A DNA stretch of 64,000 nt from Sulfurospirillum deleyianum DSM 6946 (lineage in GTDB: Bacteria; Campylobacterota; Campylobacteria; Campylobacterales; Sulfurospirillaceae). The DNA is taken from the NCBI RefSeq assembly GCF_000024885.1, contig NC_013512.1:1736001-1800000 (forward strand). Reading direction: 5' to 3'. The translations under genes and the position numbers were made by a program. The stretch's first letter is position 1. Every line of letters begins with the position of its first letter. This document shows positions 34,705-44,230 of this stretch, in pieces. The notes beneath the pieces are model-generated. The model was not told where the DNA came from and did not search any database. It saw nothing but the letters and a program-made list of their open reading frames with translations.

Positions 34705-35652
34705 TTAATTCCACTTCCATACTAGATTCATTCCTCCTGTTTGCTCACGAGAAGAACGCCCACCTTTATAATCTATATCTACGGATTTAAGATAAAAAGA
34801 GAGTTGCATCTCATCGTAAAAGAGGTCTAATGAAAGCTTTTCACCTACGAGAGCATCCATTTTTTTCAAACGATACCCCTGATCAATCGCCTCATCAATG
34901 AGATAGTAACGTTCAACCGCATTATAAAATGCGCCTAAAGAGAGTGCCCACTCAAAACTCTTTTTCGCTTCATAATTGAGCAATGCACTCTCGTTTCCTC
35001 CAATATAATTCCCAATCGTCGCAAAACTTTTCATAGGCGTACTGCTTAAACGAAGCGTTCCACCCAGTAAACCACCCGTATAAAATCGTCCCGCATCGCC
35101 TCTAACATGTGTTGTAAAGTCCAGATATACATCACTTAGCGACCAAGGAGTCGTCTTATATCCCACCTGATAAGAAGCACCATACATGAACTCATCATCT
35201 AGCTGATACTCCCACCCTTTGGGCTTACTGTGTCCAATGAGAGAGTGAAACCCTTTTTGCAAATCCTCTGCATGCGTTGAAGGACCCACCATCCCCACAT
35301 TAACACCTGCTTCATGAAAAAAATGCTCTGAAGATTTATAGGCTAAAAGGCTCACGCCCATATACCCAGCATATGGCAAATCATCTAAATTACGGGTATC
35401 ACGCTTTTTATCTTCGGGGGTAAAAATAGCATGAGAGAGTGAAAAAGCAACATTTTTCTGCTCCAAATCAATAAAAGGCAACAAATCAGGAAAGCTTGTA
35501 TCCTTTTCACTCATCCATGTATAATACATTCCATTCGTATAGTGCTGATCTTTACCTACAAGGGCATCATTTTCAAGCACCAATGACATCGTATCGGCAT
35601 ACGCAAATGTCGCACATGCCAACACCATACTCTTCTTTAGTATACTAAACAT
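34705..35652 (-). CDS. LpxR-like outer-membrane protein (DUF2219)
   Basis: About 315 residues: signal peptide (ending AYA-D), then SLVLENDALVGKDQHYTNGMYYTW, the ENDxxxxxDxxYTNG motif of the LpxR/DUF2219 lipid A 3'-O-deacylase family. The rest is aromatic-rich alternating strands of a beta-barrel, ending in NLVWKWN with aromatic residues. LpxR removes the 3'-acyloxyacyl chain of lipid A. ATG 35652 is chosen, with GGAG 5 bases upstream; an in-frame GTG at 35658 overlaps that site. Confidence 0.82.
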   Translation of the reverse strand: MFSILKKSMVLACATFAYADTMSLVLENDALVGKDQHYTNGMYYTWMSEKDTSFPDLLPFIDLEQKNVAFSLSHAIFTPEDKKRDTRNLDDLPYAGYMGVSLLAYKSSEHFFHEAGVNVGMVGPSTHAEDLQKGFHSLIGHSKPKGWEYQLDDEFMYGASYQVGYKTTPWSLSDVYLDFTTHVRGDAGRFYTGGLLGGTLRLSSTPMKSFATIGNYIGGNESALLNYEAKKSFEWALSLGAFYNAVERYYLIDEAIDQGYRLKKMDALVGEKLSLDLFYDEMQLSFYLKSVDIDYKGGRSSREQTGGMNLVWKWN

Positions 35653-35788
35653 CCTCACTCCATCGACTCTGATTTTGTGTGAAAGTATAACAAATGAATT
35701 TTGATAGATACGTTAGGGAAAAGATATTTCAATGAAAAAAACGCTGATTTGAAAAGATGTTTTTGGAAGGTTTAAAAATTAAATTTGG

Positions 35789-35878
35789 TGGCGGACAGAG
35801 AGGGATTTGAACCCTCGGTCAGGTCACCCCGACGCACCCTTAGCAGGGGTGTGGTTTCAGCCACTCACCCATCTGTCC
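35789..35878 (-). tRNA. tRNA-Ser (GCT anticodon)
   Basis: 90-nt class II tRNA on the minus strand. Acceptor stem GGACAGA pairs with TCTGTCC; the anticodon loop reads CTGCTAA (anticodon GCT) within CCCCTGCTAAGGG; a long variable arm follows; the T-arm is GGGTTCAAATCCC; the 3' CCA is encoded (35789-35791). Decodes AGC and AGU serine codons. Stands alone between lpxR-like and a small ORF. Confidence 0.95.
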
Positions 35879-35918
35879 AAGTAAAAAGTAGAGTGCAATT
35901 ATAGCAAGAGTAAATAAT

Positions 35919-35951
35919 AAACGGCTTAAGAAAAAACTTTTTAAGCCGTTT
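35919..35951 (-). terminator. Hairpin downstream of the 47-residue protein gene
   Basis: AAACGGCTTAA (35919-35929) and TTAAGCCGTTT (35941-35951) form an 11-bp perfect stem with an 11-base loop. It lies just after the stop of the small gene (35957) on the minus strand. Confidence 0.65.
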
Positions 35952-35956
35952 AGTGT

Positions 35957-36100
35957 TTAAATACAGAGCGGATCGTTGGATTTTAGAAGTTTTTCAAGTA
36001 AATTTTGTAACTTTTGCGCTGCAACTTGATCAGTTTTTTTCGCCTCTTCAATCTTATCTTTCAGCATAACAATTAACTTAACACCTTCTATAAAATGCAT
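35957..36100 (-). CDS. 47-residue helical protein of unknown function
   Basis: ATG at 36100 with AGGAG 6 bases upstream, 47 codons to TAA at 35957. The product is strongly helical and charged (MHFIEGVKLIVMLKDKIEEA, then a Lys/Gln/Leu-rich stretch), with a Cys near the end, and could be a short coiled coil. A clean ribosome site and a following hairpin support expression. I do not recognise the family. Confidence 0.65.
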   Translation of the reverse strand: MHFIEGVKLIVMLKDKIEEAKKTDQVAAQKLQNLLEKLLKSNDPLCI

Positions 36101-36153
36101 TGGGTACTCCTTTTGATCATAATATAATCAAAAAAAGCAAAAGGCATTCCTCT

Positions 36154-37602
36154 TTATAAACTAGGATGCTTTACAACGCCTTCGTAAAAAACCGTACAAT
36201 TTTCATCCGTTTCAACCTGAGGAGAATCTACTGTTTTGTTCGATGATTTTGATTTATTGAGTAAAGAGAAAGCGACTTGACTTAAGGTATTTAAAACCGT
36301 TTCATTCACATTGAAAACAGGCTTTTGAAACGTCCCTTCAATCGTCTGCGTAAGTGTTGCGCACCCTTTTGCATTTAAAAGTGCCACTTTCATCTCTTGA
36401 AATTTTTCTTCTACGATATTCACAGAACCTTTTATGGCTAAACGATTTTTAGCCGTACTTGCCGCAACATCACTCAAATGCACTTCAGAATACCCAATAT
36501 CAACCTTAGCATTAACCTCTTTTAAAAGTGTTTTTGCTTCTTGTGTACTCTTTATAACGTTTAAAAGCATCATCGAAAGACCTTTACTCGCATCTACACT
36601 CGTAACAATCTTGTCGATATCGTACCCTTTAAACGTCACATTTTCACCGCTCACATGGATAAATCCATTCACCGTATTTTTGAACGTCAATGTATCATTA
36701 AGAAAGAAAGAGAGTTTCAAATCGGCGTTAGCTTTTCCTTCAAGAATCTCTTTTTTCAAAATTTCTTTGGAAACTTGCGCTAGTTTTAACTGTTCTAATT
36801 TGCTTTTCAATGAAAGCTTAGGTTGTTTACCACTTAAATCTATTTTAAGTGTTCCTTGAGAAGGTGTCTCAAATAGTGTAAATTGAACATTTTCACTACT
36901 CAGTACTGACTCTTTCATCTCTAAGGGCATATAAATCTCTTTGATGCCATATTCGCCATAATTCAGACTTCCAATAGACGCATCTGCGATAAAAGAGAGC
37001 CCCTGAAATTTATGTTTTGATGGATCATAGTGAATATTGTCAATATCGAAATTAATACCTTTGATTTGCAATGTCTCTTTCTGACGCACATCATGATACG
37101 AAACATGCGCATTACTAAATTTAATCTCTTTAACATTGACCAAAGGAAGAAGTGGCGCTTTTTCAAGCGTTGTATTCTGCTCTGTGCTTGGTTTTGCTTC
37201 TTCTTTTTTACTCACCGTTGGCAATTCAAAATTAAACTGTTCTTGTTCATTTTTTTCAAGCGTTAATGCCAATGAATCTAAAGAGAGATAATGGATTTTA
37301 ATCTCTTTTGTGAGCAAAGGCGCAACTTCTAGGGCAACATCAAAACTTTTAAGTGTTGCAAAAGCACCTTTTTCTTTTTCATGCGGATTGAACACCTCTA
37401 TATCTAAAACACTAATTCCAACGGGCGAAAGTGAAAGAGTAATATCCCCTTTAATAATCAACTCATAACCCGTAGCGTCTTTGATCATTTTTTGGAGGCG
37501 AGGTTTGTACTCATTAAAATCTATCACCTTAATCAATAAGAAAAAAGCAACAATACTAAATGCAAAAAACAACACAATACTAAGCACTACTTTTTGGAAC
37601 AT
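36154..37602 (-). CDS. AsmA-like protein
   Basis: About 482 residues: an N-terminal helix (VVLSIVLFFAFSIVAFFLLIK), then DFNEYKPRLQKMIKDATGYEL, the typical AsmA opening, and a long beta-rich periplasmic region with a C-terminal AsmA_2-type segment. AsmA proteins are implicated in phospholipid transport and outer-membrane homeostasis. I chose ATG 37602 (AGAGGG upstream) rather than the longer frame to 37725, which would overlap pyrF by more than 100 bases. Last gene of the kdsA-pyrF run. Confidence 0.78.
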   Translation of the reverse strand: MFQKVVLSIVLFFAFSIVAFFLLIKVIDFNEYKPRLQKMIKDATGYELIIKGDITLSLSPVGISVLDIEVFNPHEKEKGAFATLKSFDVALEVAPLLTKEIKIHYLSLDSLALTLEKNEQEQFNFELPTVSKKEEAKPSTEQNTTLEKAPLLPLVNVKEIKFSNAHVSYHDVRQKETLQIKGINFDIDNIHYDPSKHKFQGLSFIADASIGSLNYGEYGIKEIYMPLEMKESVLSSENVQFTLFETPSQGTLKIDLSGKQPKLSLKSKLEQLKLAQVSKEILKKEILEGKANADLKLSFFLNDTLTFKNTVNGFIHVSGENVTFKGYDIDKIVTSVDASKGLSMMLLNVIKSTQEAKTLLKEVNAKVDIGYSEVHLSDVAASTAKNRLAIKGSVNIVEEKFQEMKVALLNAKGCATLTQTIEGTFQKPVFNVNETVLNTLSQVAFSLLNKSKSSNKTVDSPQVETDENCTVFYEGVVKHPSL

Positions 37603-37618
37603 GTTTCCCTCTTCGTCT

Positions 37619-38302
37619 CTAAATATTTTCGATAATTTTTTGAACAACGCCCAAAGGGTCACTGCTTTGATAGATAGGACGTCCCACCACAATAAAATCA
37701 GAAAGCTCCGCTTTTGCTCTTGCAAGGTCTGCTACACGCTCTTGATCATCATGGGATTCTCCAAAGGGTCTGATACCTGGTGTTAATGTTAAAAAGGCTT
37801 CAGAAGTAGAAGCTTTAATCGCACGACTTTCAAAAACAGAACAAACAACGCCATGAACACCTGCATTGTGAGCATCTCTAGCAAAATCAATCGCTTTTTG
37901 CGCAATAGGCGTTTTATAGATAGCTTCAAACGACGCATTATCAAAACTGGTTAATGCTGTCACGGCTAAAACAATCGGTTTTTGAGGTAAGTGATTAACT
38001 CGCTCCATCACCGTTTTCATGGCTTTAATTCCACTAGAAGCATGCACATTAAACATATCCACGCCTAAGCCCACAATGGATTCTGCAGCATCTGCCATCG
38101 TATTAGGAATATCATGGATTTTCAAATCTAAAAAAATCTTAAAATTTGGATTGATGTTTTTTATCTTTTTTAAAAGAAATTCTCCATCACGAATAAAGGA
38201 GCGAAGCCCTACTTTAAGCCATATATCTTCACTTTTTAAGGTACGAATAAGCGTAAGGGTTTCCTCTTGGGTTGGCAAATCTAAAGCGACACACACTTTC
38301 AT
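37619..38302 (-). CDS. pyrF: Orotidine 5'-phosphate decarboxylase
   Basis: 227 residues; starts MKVCVALDLPTQEE, with the catalytic FLDLKIHDIPNTM (Asp-Lys-Asp motif, about 55-67) and phosphate-binding TPGIRPFGE and VVGRPIYQS. Converts OMP to UMP. The ATG overlaps the nusB stop (ATGA). Confidence 0.95.
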   Translation of the reverse strand: MKVCVALDLPTQEETLTLIRTLKSEDIWLKVGLRSFIRDGEFLLKKIKNINPNFKIFLDLKIHDIPNTMADAAESIVGLGVDMFNVHASSGIKAMKTVMERVNHLPQKPIVLAVTALTSFDNASFEAIYKTPIAQKAIDFARDAHNAGVHGVVCSVFESRAIKASTSEAFLTLTPGIRPFGESHDDQERVADLARAKAELSDFIVVGRPIYQSSDPLGVVQKIIENI

Positions 38303-38709
38303 GCCTTAGCTTCTCCCTCTTTGCAAATCGCATCTAAAACACCATTGATAAATTTTGGGCTGGTTTCATTGCAAAGTTTTTTTGCTAATTCAATCGCTTC
38401 ATTAATGACAACGGCATTATCCAGTTCTGAGTAGAGTATTTCATATCCACCCAGTCGTAAAATCGCGCGCTCCAACATCCCAATTTCACTAAGATTCCAC
38501 TCTTTTAAATGACGGTTAATCGCCTCATCAATAACACTTAAGTGTGCTTTAACACCCTGATAAAGCCCTAACGCAAACTCTTTTTGCTGGTTACGAATCT
38601 TTTTCTCTTCAAAAAGCTCATCAATAAATTTATCAATCCCCGCATTGCCTATATCTTCCGCATACAGAAGTGTAATAATACTTTCTCTTGCTTGATGTCG
38701 TGTTGCCAA
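38299..38709 (-). CDS. nusB: Transcription antitermination factor NusB
   Basis: 136 residues, all-helical, beginning ATRHQARESIITLLYAEDIG and ending FINGVLDAICKE, the NusB family pattern. Binds boxA RNA with NusE in rRNA antitermination. Start is TTG at 38709, preceded by AAGGA at 7 bases. Lies between ribH and pyrF as in C. jejuni. Confidence 0.93.
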   Translation of the reverse strand: MATRHQARESIITLLYAEDIGNAGIDKFIDELFEEKKIRNQQKEFALGLYQGVKAHLSVIDEAINRHLKEWNLSEIGMLERAILRLGGYEILYSELDNAVVINEAIELAKKLCNETSPKFINGVLDAICKEGEAKA

Positions 38710-38718
38710 TGCGTTTCC

Positions 38719-39183
38719 TTACAGATTTTTATACAGGCTAATGAGTTCAATCAAACCTGTCATCGCTTCAAAGCCTTTATTGCCTGCTTTGCTTCCCGCA
38801 CGCTCAATAGCTTGCTCAATCGTATCGGTTGTTAAAACACCATACGTTACAGGTTTTTGATACTTCAATGCTGTATTGGCGACACCTTTGGTTGCCTCAG
38901 CCGCAACATAATCAAAATGAGGCGTACTGCCACGAATAATCGCACCCACACAACAGACAGCATCGTATTTGCCACTGCTAAGCACTTTATCGAGTGCCAA
39001 AGGAATCTCATACGCACCAGGAACTAAAATAAGGTCTAAATTTTTCTCATCTCCACCATGGCGAATAAACGCATCTTTCGCACCCTCAACCAAACGATCC
39101 GTAATAATATGGTTAAATCTGCTATTAATAATCGCCACTTTTTCGTGACCACTTAGGGAGAGTTTTCCTTCAATAATATTCAT
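38719..39183 (-). CDS. ribH: 6,7-dimethyl-8-ribityllumazine synthase
   Basis: 154 residues; [49 protein letters not shown] (substrate loop, with the catalytic His at TPHFD) and [20 protein letters not shown] are all RibH motifs. Penultimate step of riboflavin synthesis; forms icosahedral or pentameric assemblies. Confidence 0.95.
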   Translation of the reverse strand: MNIIEGKLSLSGHEKVAIINSRFNHIITDRLVEGAKDAFIRHGGDEKNLDLILVPGAYEIPLALDKVLSSGKYDAVCCVGAIIRGSTPHFDYVAAEATKGVANTALKYQKPVTYGVLTTDTIEQAIERAGSKAGNKGFEAMTGLIELISLYKNL

Positions 39184-39240
39184 AACAATCCTTCTATCAA
39201 ATGTTGTTTAATCATACACTATTTTTGGTTAGAGAACCTT

Positions 39241-41331
39241 TTATCGCTTTTTCCAGACACTGACATGTAACGATTTTAGAACCGTCTTTCGTGCGCTCTC
39301 ATGCAAAGGAAGAGGCATGACAAAAGGGTTTACATGTAACGTAAAAAAAGGTGAAAGATGTTCATGCAATGCATCAAATGTCGTATATTTTTCGCCATTT
39401 TTCTTAAATCCACCCAGCCATTTAGCCCTTGGCGTTCTCGTTTCATCCCAATCATAACTACTGGCTATTACTAAAAATCCTTGTGGATTTAAACGCTCTT
39501 TAATCTTCTCTAAAAAGAGTGCTGGGTCATACAAGGTATCTAGCGTATCGTTGAGTAAAATCAGGTCATATCCATCAAAATAAGGTTTCAAATTATGCGG
39601 GTCTGCTTGCCAAAATTCCACTTTTTGAATGCTTGGGTCAATCTCAAAATCACTCAAATTTTTCTCTATAAATGTCGCAAGTTCGCCCTCTTCTTTAAGA
39701 GCATACTTGAGCTTTCCACTCTCTTTAAAATTGGTAGCAAGTCTGACCACACGTGCCGTAAACTCAATGCCATGTACCATTTCAAAATGACGTGCAAGGG
39801 CAAAAGTTCCACGTCCTGCACCGCACCCAATCTCAAGGGCTTTGGCTTTTGCCTCGCCTAATGTGGTGCAAAAATGGGCTATCTCTTCGTAGTAATTGTT
39901 CTCTTTTTTTCCAAAGTGCACTTCACAGATTTGAGAGAGTTCAAAGTCCATCTCATAAAAAACCGAAGAGACTTCCACTGGCTCGTTTGATTCAACATAG
40001 CGAAAACCCGCATGTTGGTAAAAATGACGACGAAAGGCATAACGAGAAGAGCGAATAATCTCATTGCCCGTGCTAATCCACGAACCGCCTTTTATAAGAT
40101 TGTGTCTGTCATCAAAAGTGGGAACGGAAAAATCATCGTAAAGTGGATGAACTTGGAAACCATCAAACCCGTTAATCGGTGTTTCACTCCACTGCCACAC
40201 ATTGCCGATGACATCGTAAAAATCGCCAAAAGCAAAGGTATCCACAGGAACAGAAGAAGCAAAATACTCTAAGTTGATATTCGCAGGCGCCTTGTCCCAA
40301 AAGGGCTCATCCACCTTTACATGTAAATCTCTTAAAACATACCACTCTTCCTCACTTGGAAGACGAATGGATGTACCCTCTTTCTGGCTTTTCCAGTTAC
40401 AAAATGCCTTGGCCTCAAGGTAGTTAATCTCCACAGGCCAACTCCATGGCATCGCAATCTCTTCTGCCATTAAGCGAAGCGCATACCCTTCCTCATTTTT
40501 ACGCCAAAACAGTGGCATCGTGGCATTTTTGTACGTTCTCCACTTCCAGCCCTCTTCATTCCAAAAACGCTCATTTTCATAACCGCCCTCTTCTATAAAG
40601 CCTAAAAACTCAGCGTTTGAAACAAGATATTTAGACGCTTTAAAGTCTTTAACCTCTTTTACATGTAACCCGTATTCGTTGTCCCAACCATAAAGCGCAT
40701 CGTCTCTTTTCTTCTCCAAACGAAGGGTTTTCCCCGTTACATGTAAGAGTGAATTTTCCACCACAGGCGTATCAAAAGGGCAGACTTTCCAAAACGAGTC
40801 GGAGACTACTTTATTCAGGGGAAGTTGACGAATCAACACCGAAGAGGTCTCAAGATGAATCCGCTCATGCTCAATGCCCATCATAATTGCCCAAAACGGA
40901 CTCTCCCACGAAATGGGCATAGAAAGAGGCATCGTATCAATCAGCTCTAACACCTTAGCCTTAACGGCTTCACGATAAAGACGCACCTCTTCAATGCGTG
41001 GCCATTTGTAGTGCGATTGGTTCAAATCATCCCAACTCATTTCATCCACACCAATAGCAAAAATAGACTCGTAAACTGGGTTAATGCGTTGATCCAAAAG
41101 CTTAGCAAGGACGAGTTTATTGATAAAAAAACTCGCCGTATGCCCAAAATAAAAGACCAAAGGATGACGCAGAGGATCCGCCGTAAGGTAATAACTTTCA
41201 TCGTCCTTCATCAATTCAAAAAGCTTCTCATAAAGCGTATACGTTTTTAAAAAATAATTCCTAATCTCTACTCTTTTTTCTTCAACATTTCCTTGATTGA
41301 GAAGAAGATTGCGTGTAGGAATGAGTTGCAT
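39241..41331 (-). CDS. ovoA: 5-histidylcysteine sulfoxide synthase with methyltransferase domain (OvoA)
   Basis: 696 residues with three parts: a DinB-like iron-binding domain (H64 and EHERIH at 154-159 are probable ligands), an FGE-sulfatase-like domain (about 225-450, LIKGGSWISTGNEIIRSSRY), and a C-terminal SAM methyltransferase (LEIGCGAGRGTFALARHF, about 497). This is the OvoA architecture, which joins cysteine and histidine oxidatively and later N-methylates to ovothiol A, a redox thiol. It sits between kdsA and ribH, which are adjacent in C. jejuni. Four exact TTACATGTAA copies (39330, 40317, 40659, 40737), the densest cluster in the window. Confidence 0.9.
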   Translation of the reverse strand: MQLIPTRNLLLNQGNVEEKRVEIRNYFLKTYTLYEKLFELMKDDESYYLTADPLRHPLVFYFGHTASFFINKLVLAKLLDQRINPVYESIFAIGVDEMSWDDLNQSHYKWPRIEEVRLYREAVKAKVLELIDTMPLSMPISWESPFWAIMMGIEHERIHLETSSVLIRQLPLNKVVSDSFWKVCPFDTPVVENSLLHVTGKTLRLEKKRDDALYGWDNEYGLHVKEVKDFKASKYLVSNAEFLGFIEEGGYENERFWNEEGWKWRTYKNATMPLFWRKNEEGYALRLMAEEIAMPWSWPVEINYLEAKAFCNWKSQKEGTSIRLPSEEEWYVLRDLHVKVDEPFWDKAPANINLEYFASSVPVDTFAFGDFYDVIGNVWQWSETPINGFDGFQVHPLYDDFSVPTFDDRHNLIKGGSWISTGNEIIRSSRYAFRRHFYQHAGFRYVESNEPVEVSSVFYEMDFELSQICEVHFGKKENNYYEEIAHFCTTLGEAKAKALEIGCGAGRGTFALARHFEMVHGIEFTARVVRLATNFKESGKLKYALKEEGELATFIEKNLSDFEIDPSIQKVEFWQADPHNLKPYFDGYDLILLNDTLDTLYDPALFLEKIKERLNPQGFLVIASSYDWDETRTPRAKWLGGFKKNGEKYTTFDALHEHLSPFFTLHVNPFVMPLPLHESARKTVLKSLHVSVWKKR

Positions 41332-41332
41332 C

Positions 41333-42133
41333 TTATACCTTTAAGGCGTTTTGAATCGCTTTGATATCTTTAATGGCTAAGTCCAAATCCTCTAAATAGA
41401 GCATATTAGGACCATCACACAACGCCTCGCAGGGATTAAAATGAGTTTCAAAGAAAAAGCCATCCACACCCACCGCAGCAGCCGCACGTGAAAGAGGACG
41501 TACAAACTCACGTTTTCCACCACTTTTTCCACCCTCAGCACCAGGCATCTGTACCGAATGGGTCGCATCAAAAATAACAGGCGCAAACTCTCTCATAATG
41601 CCAAAACTACGCATATCGACAACCAAATTACCATACCCAAAGGTACTTCCTCGCTCGGTCAACCACACGCCTGCACGCTTTGCCGCTTCGTAACCTTCCT
41701 CTTTCACTCCTCTGGTCTCTAAAACTTTTTTCACCGAATAGCGCATATCCGCAGGATTTAAAAACTGCCCTTTTTTAACGTTTACCACGCATTTTGTCTG
41801 TGCGGCTGCAACCAAAAGATCGGTTTGACGACACAAAAAAGCAGGGATTTGAAGCACATCCACGACCTCTCCCACCGGCTTAGCTTGGGTGTAGTCATGA
41901 ATGTCGGTTAAAAGTTTAAAACCAAACGTTCTTCTAACTTCATCTAAAAGTTTCAAACCTTCATCCAGTCCAGGTCCTCTGAAACTGTCAATGCTGGTGC
42001 GATTGGCTTTATCAAAACTGCTTTTAAAATAAAAATCTATGCTTTCATCTTCATGGTAACTCACTAATTTTTCAGCAACCCGTAAAAGGTTCTCTCTGCT
42101 TTCAATAACACACGGTCCTGCAATTAAAATCAT
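41333..42133 (-). CDS. kdsA: 3-deoxy-8-phosphooctulonate synthase (KDO8P synthase)
   Basis: 266 residues: [75 protein letters not shown]. Condenses arabinose 5-phosphate and PEP for lipopolysaccharide inner core. The ATG overlaps the upstream DMT transporter's stop; ovoA follows after 1 base. Confidence 0.95.
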   Translation of the reverse strand: MILIAGPCVIESRENLLRVAEKLVSYHEDESIDFYFKSSFDKANRTSIDSFRGPGLDEGLKLLDEVRRTFGFKLLTDIHDYTQAKPVGEVVDVLQIPAFLCRQTDLLVAAAQTKCVVNVKKGQFLNPADMRYSVKKVLETRGVKEEGYEAAKRAGVWLTERGSTFGYGNLVVDMRSFGIMREFAPVIFDATHSVQMPGAEGGKSGGKREFVRPLSRAAAAVGVDGFFFETHFNPCEALCDGPNMLYLEDLDLAIKDIKAIQNALKV

Positions 42134-43023
42134 TCTTTTTCCTTTGCTACAATTATTCCACTCAAAATAACGAGGAGTATACCAAATAGTCCTAGAAAAT
42201 CAGGCAATGGGTCTCCTAAAATAATCCCAATAATCAGTGAAAAAAAGATAATCGAATACCCAGCCGCACCCACAACACCCGCACGGGTTGTAGCAAACGC
42301 TTTGGTCATATAAACCTGTCCAATGGCACCTGAAAAGCCCATTAGAAAAATATAGAGCCACTCTATGCCTTTTGGCATAACAAATTGCCCCATCATAAAA
42401 TCAAACATCGGCGCATGATAGACTTCGCTAATCAGCATAAAAAGGGCAGGAAAAATCGTTCCTGTGGAGACAAACGCTAAAACAATCACTCGTGTATCGT
42501 ACACCTTATTTAACTCTCGCACACTCGTATACGCCAAAGCCGCACCTAACCCACTAAAGAGCCCAAATAAATCTGTTTTAGAAAGCATAAAACCCGTCGG
42601 CTTCATGACAAAAACAATACCTAAAAATCCTATAAATACAGCTATCCACGCTTTCAACCCCATTTTCTCTTTCAAGAAAAAAAATGCCAAAATCGCTGTA
42701 AAAATCGGCGCCGTACGAGAAAAGGTCATCGCATCAGCAAACGGAATATGCGCAATGTTATAGAAAAAAACCAACATCGAAGCAAACCCAATCAACGCCC
42801 TAAAAAGAAGTAACCACGGTTTTCCACCCACTTGTTTGAGGGGAAGCTTAACAATGCTTAACGCCACAATACACATGGTAATGCCATTACGAAAGAAAAC
42901 CACCTCAACCGAATCCATCCCTTCGCTTAACATCTTTGCAAAAGCCCCATCAAAAGCAAAACTAAATGAAGAGATCAGCATAAATAAAACCCCTTTATTT
43001 ATCTGACCAAAAAATACTCCCAC
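42130..43023 (-). CDS. DMT-superfamily (EamA) transporter
   Basis: About 297 residues with ten hydrophobic helices in two EamA repeats ([40 protein letters not shown]). Probable inner-membrane exporter of metabolites; substrate unknown. The start is ambiguous among GTG codons at 43029 and 43023; the latter sits 5 bases after GGAG. Same place as Cj0385c relative to kdsA and der. Confidence 0.82.
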   Translation of the reverse strand: MGVFFGQINKGVLFMLISSFSFAFDGAFAKMLSEGMDSVEVVFFRNGITMCIVALSIVKLPLKQVGGKPWLLLFRALIGFASMLVFFYNIAHIPFADAMTFSRTAPIFTAILAFFFLKEKMGLKAWIAVFIGFLGIVFVMKPTGFMLSKTDLFGLFSGLGAALAYTSVRELNKVYDTRVIVLAFVSTGTIFPALFMLISEVYHAPMFDFMMGQFVMPKGIEWLYIFLMGFSGAIGQVYMTKAFATTRAGVVGAAGYSIIFFSLIIGIILGDPLPDFLGLFGILLVILSGIIVAKEKE

Positions 43024-43112
43024 ACTCACTCCAATCTGCGTTAAATACGTAATCTTAATCTATTCTGTGTTAAAATTGGTTGATATATTTGATTTGCCTT
43101 ACAGGAGAAAGC

Positions 43113-44183
43113 ATGCATTTTGAAACTATCTTCAACTACACGTTTATGGGCTTTGCCGTTACACATATTGCTCTGTCTATCTGTTTCTTTTTGATGGTTT
43201 TTTTCTTACGTCATTTTCTCACCAACGTCATTCTCAAACCGTTTAAGATTATTGCTCTGCGTAGCAAAACATCATGGGATAATCGAGTCATCAACGTCCT
43301 AGAAGGTCCTTTAAAAGCCTCTCTTGTCTTCGCCTCAGCCTACGTGGCAGGAACATGGTTGTCTTATCCTCGTTTACAAAAACTCCTAGACCTTGGCTTA
43401 AAAACCTTTTTAACCTTTCTTATTTTTTGGATTCTATACCGTCTTGTGAATCGTTTTTCTCATCTTTTTAACTTTTTTTCCTCCAAACTAGGTACCGAAG
43501 TGGACAATGGCATCCAAAATTTCACCATTAAAGCCCTGCGTGTTCTGATTATTGCCTTAGGACTGATGGCGATTTTACAAGAGTGGGGTATTAATGTGAG
43601 TGCATTTGTTGCTTCATTAGGACTCGGTGGACTTGCTTTTGCCTTAGCCGCAAAAGATACCGTTGCAAACCTCTTTGGCTCACTGGTCATCTTCAGCGAT
43701 AGACCGTTTCAAGTGGGCGATAGCATCGAAATGAATGGCGTGGAAGGAACCATCGAAGAGATCGGCATTCGTTCTACCAAAATTCGAAATCCTACACAAG
43801 CGTTGGTGAGTGTACCAAACTCTTTTATCGCAAATGCGACCATTACCAACACGTCACGCATGGGAAAACGTCGTATCCGTACCCGTCTTGGACTGACCTA
43901 TACCACCACTATGGAACAGATGCAAACCATTTTGCAAGAGATTAAGACGATGTTATCGAATCATCCTGATGTTCATTCTGAGGGAATTATGGTCTATTTT
44001 GATGAGTTTGAAGCGAGTGCGCTTGGCATTTTACTCAACTTTTTTACCTATGCCACATCCCTTGATGAATCTTTACATGTAAGAGAAGAGATTAATTATA
44101 AAATTATGGAAATTGTCGCACGCAATGGAGCGACGTTTGCGTTTCCTTCTCAATCGCTCTATGTGGAGAGTTTACCAAAATAA
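43113..44183 (+). CDS. MscS-family mechanosensitive ion channel
   Basis: About 356 residues: N-terminal helices, a pore helix (INVSAFVASLGLGGLAFALAAKDTVAN), beta domain (RPFQVGDSIEMNGVEGTIEEIGIRSTKIR) and a C-terminal alpha/beta domain. Related to MscS/YbdG types; length in between. ATG 43113 has AGGAGAAAGC upstream; the longer frame from 43080 has no ribosome site. TTACATGTAA at 44073 encodes Leu-His-Val. Confidence 0.9.
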   Translation: MHFETIFNYTFMGFAVTHIALSICFFLMVFFLRHFLTNVILKPFKIIALRSKTSWDNRVINVLEGPLKASLVFASAYVAGTWLSYPRLQKLLDLGLKTFLTFLIFWILYRLVNRFSHLFNFFSSKLGTEVDNGIQNFTIKALRVLIIALGLMAILQEWGINVSAFVASLGLGGLAFALAAKDTVANLFGSLVIFSDRPFQVGDSIEMNGVEGTIEEIGIRSTKIRNPTQALVSVPNSFIANATITNTSRMGKRRIRTRLGLTYTTTMEQMQTILQEIKTMLSNHPDVHSEGIMVYFDEFEASALGILLNFFTYATSLDESLHVREEINYKIMEIVARNGATFAFPSQSLYVESLPK

Positions 44184-44197
44184 CAGCAAAGAAAAGC

Positions 44198-44203
44198 TAT
44201 AAT
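44198..44203 (+). promoter_or_regulatory. -10 element upstream of der
   Basis: TATAAT 28 bases before the der ATG. It would drive the der-aroK-trpS-serS-pflB cluster. Confidence 0.45.
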
Positions 44204-44230
44204 AGATTCAATTATGCCATAAAGGTTACT

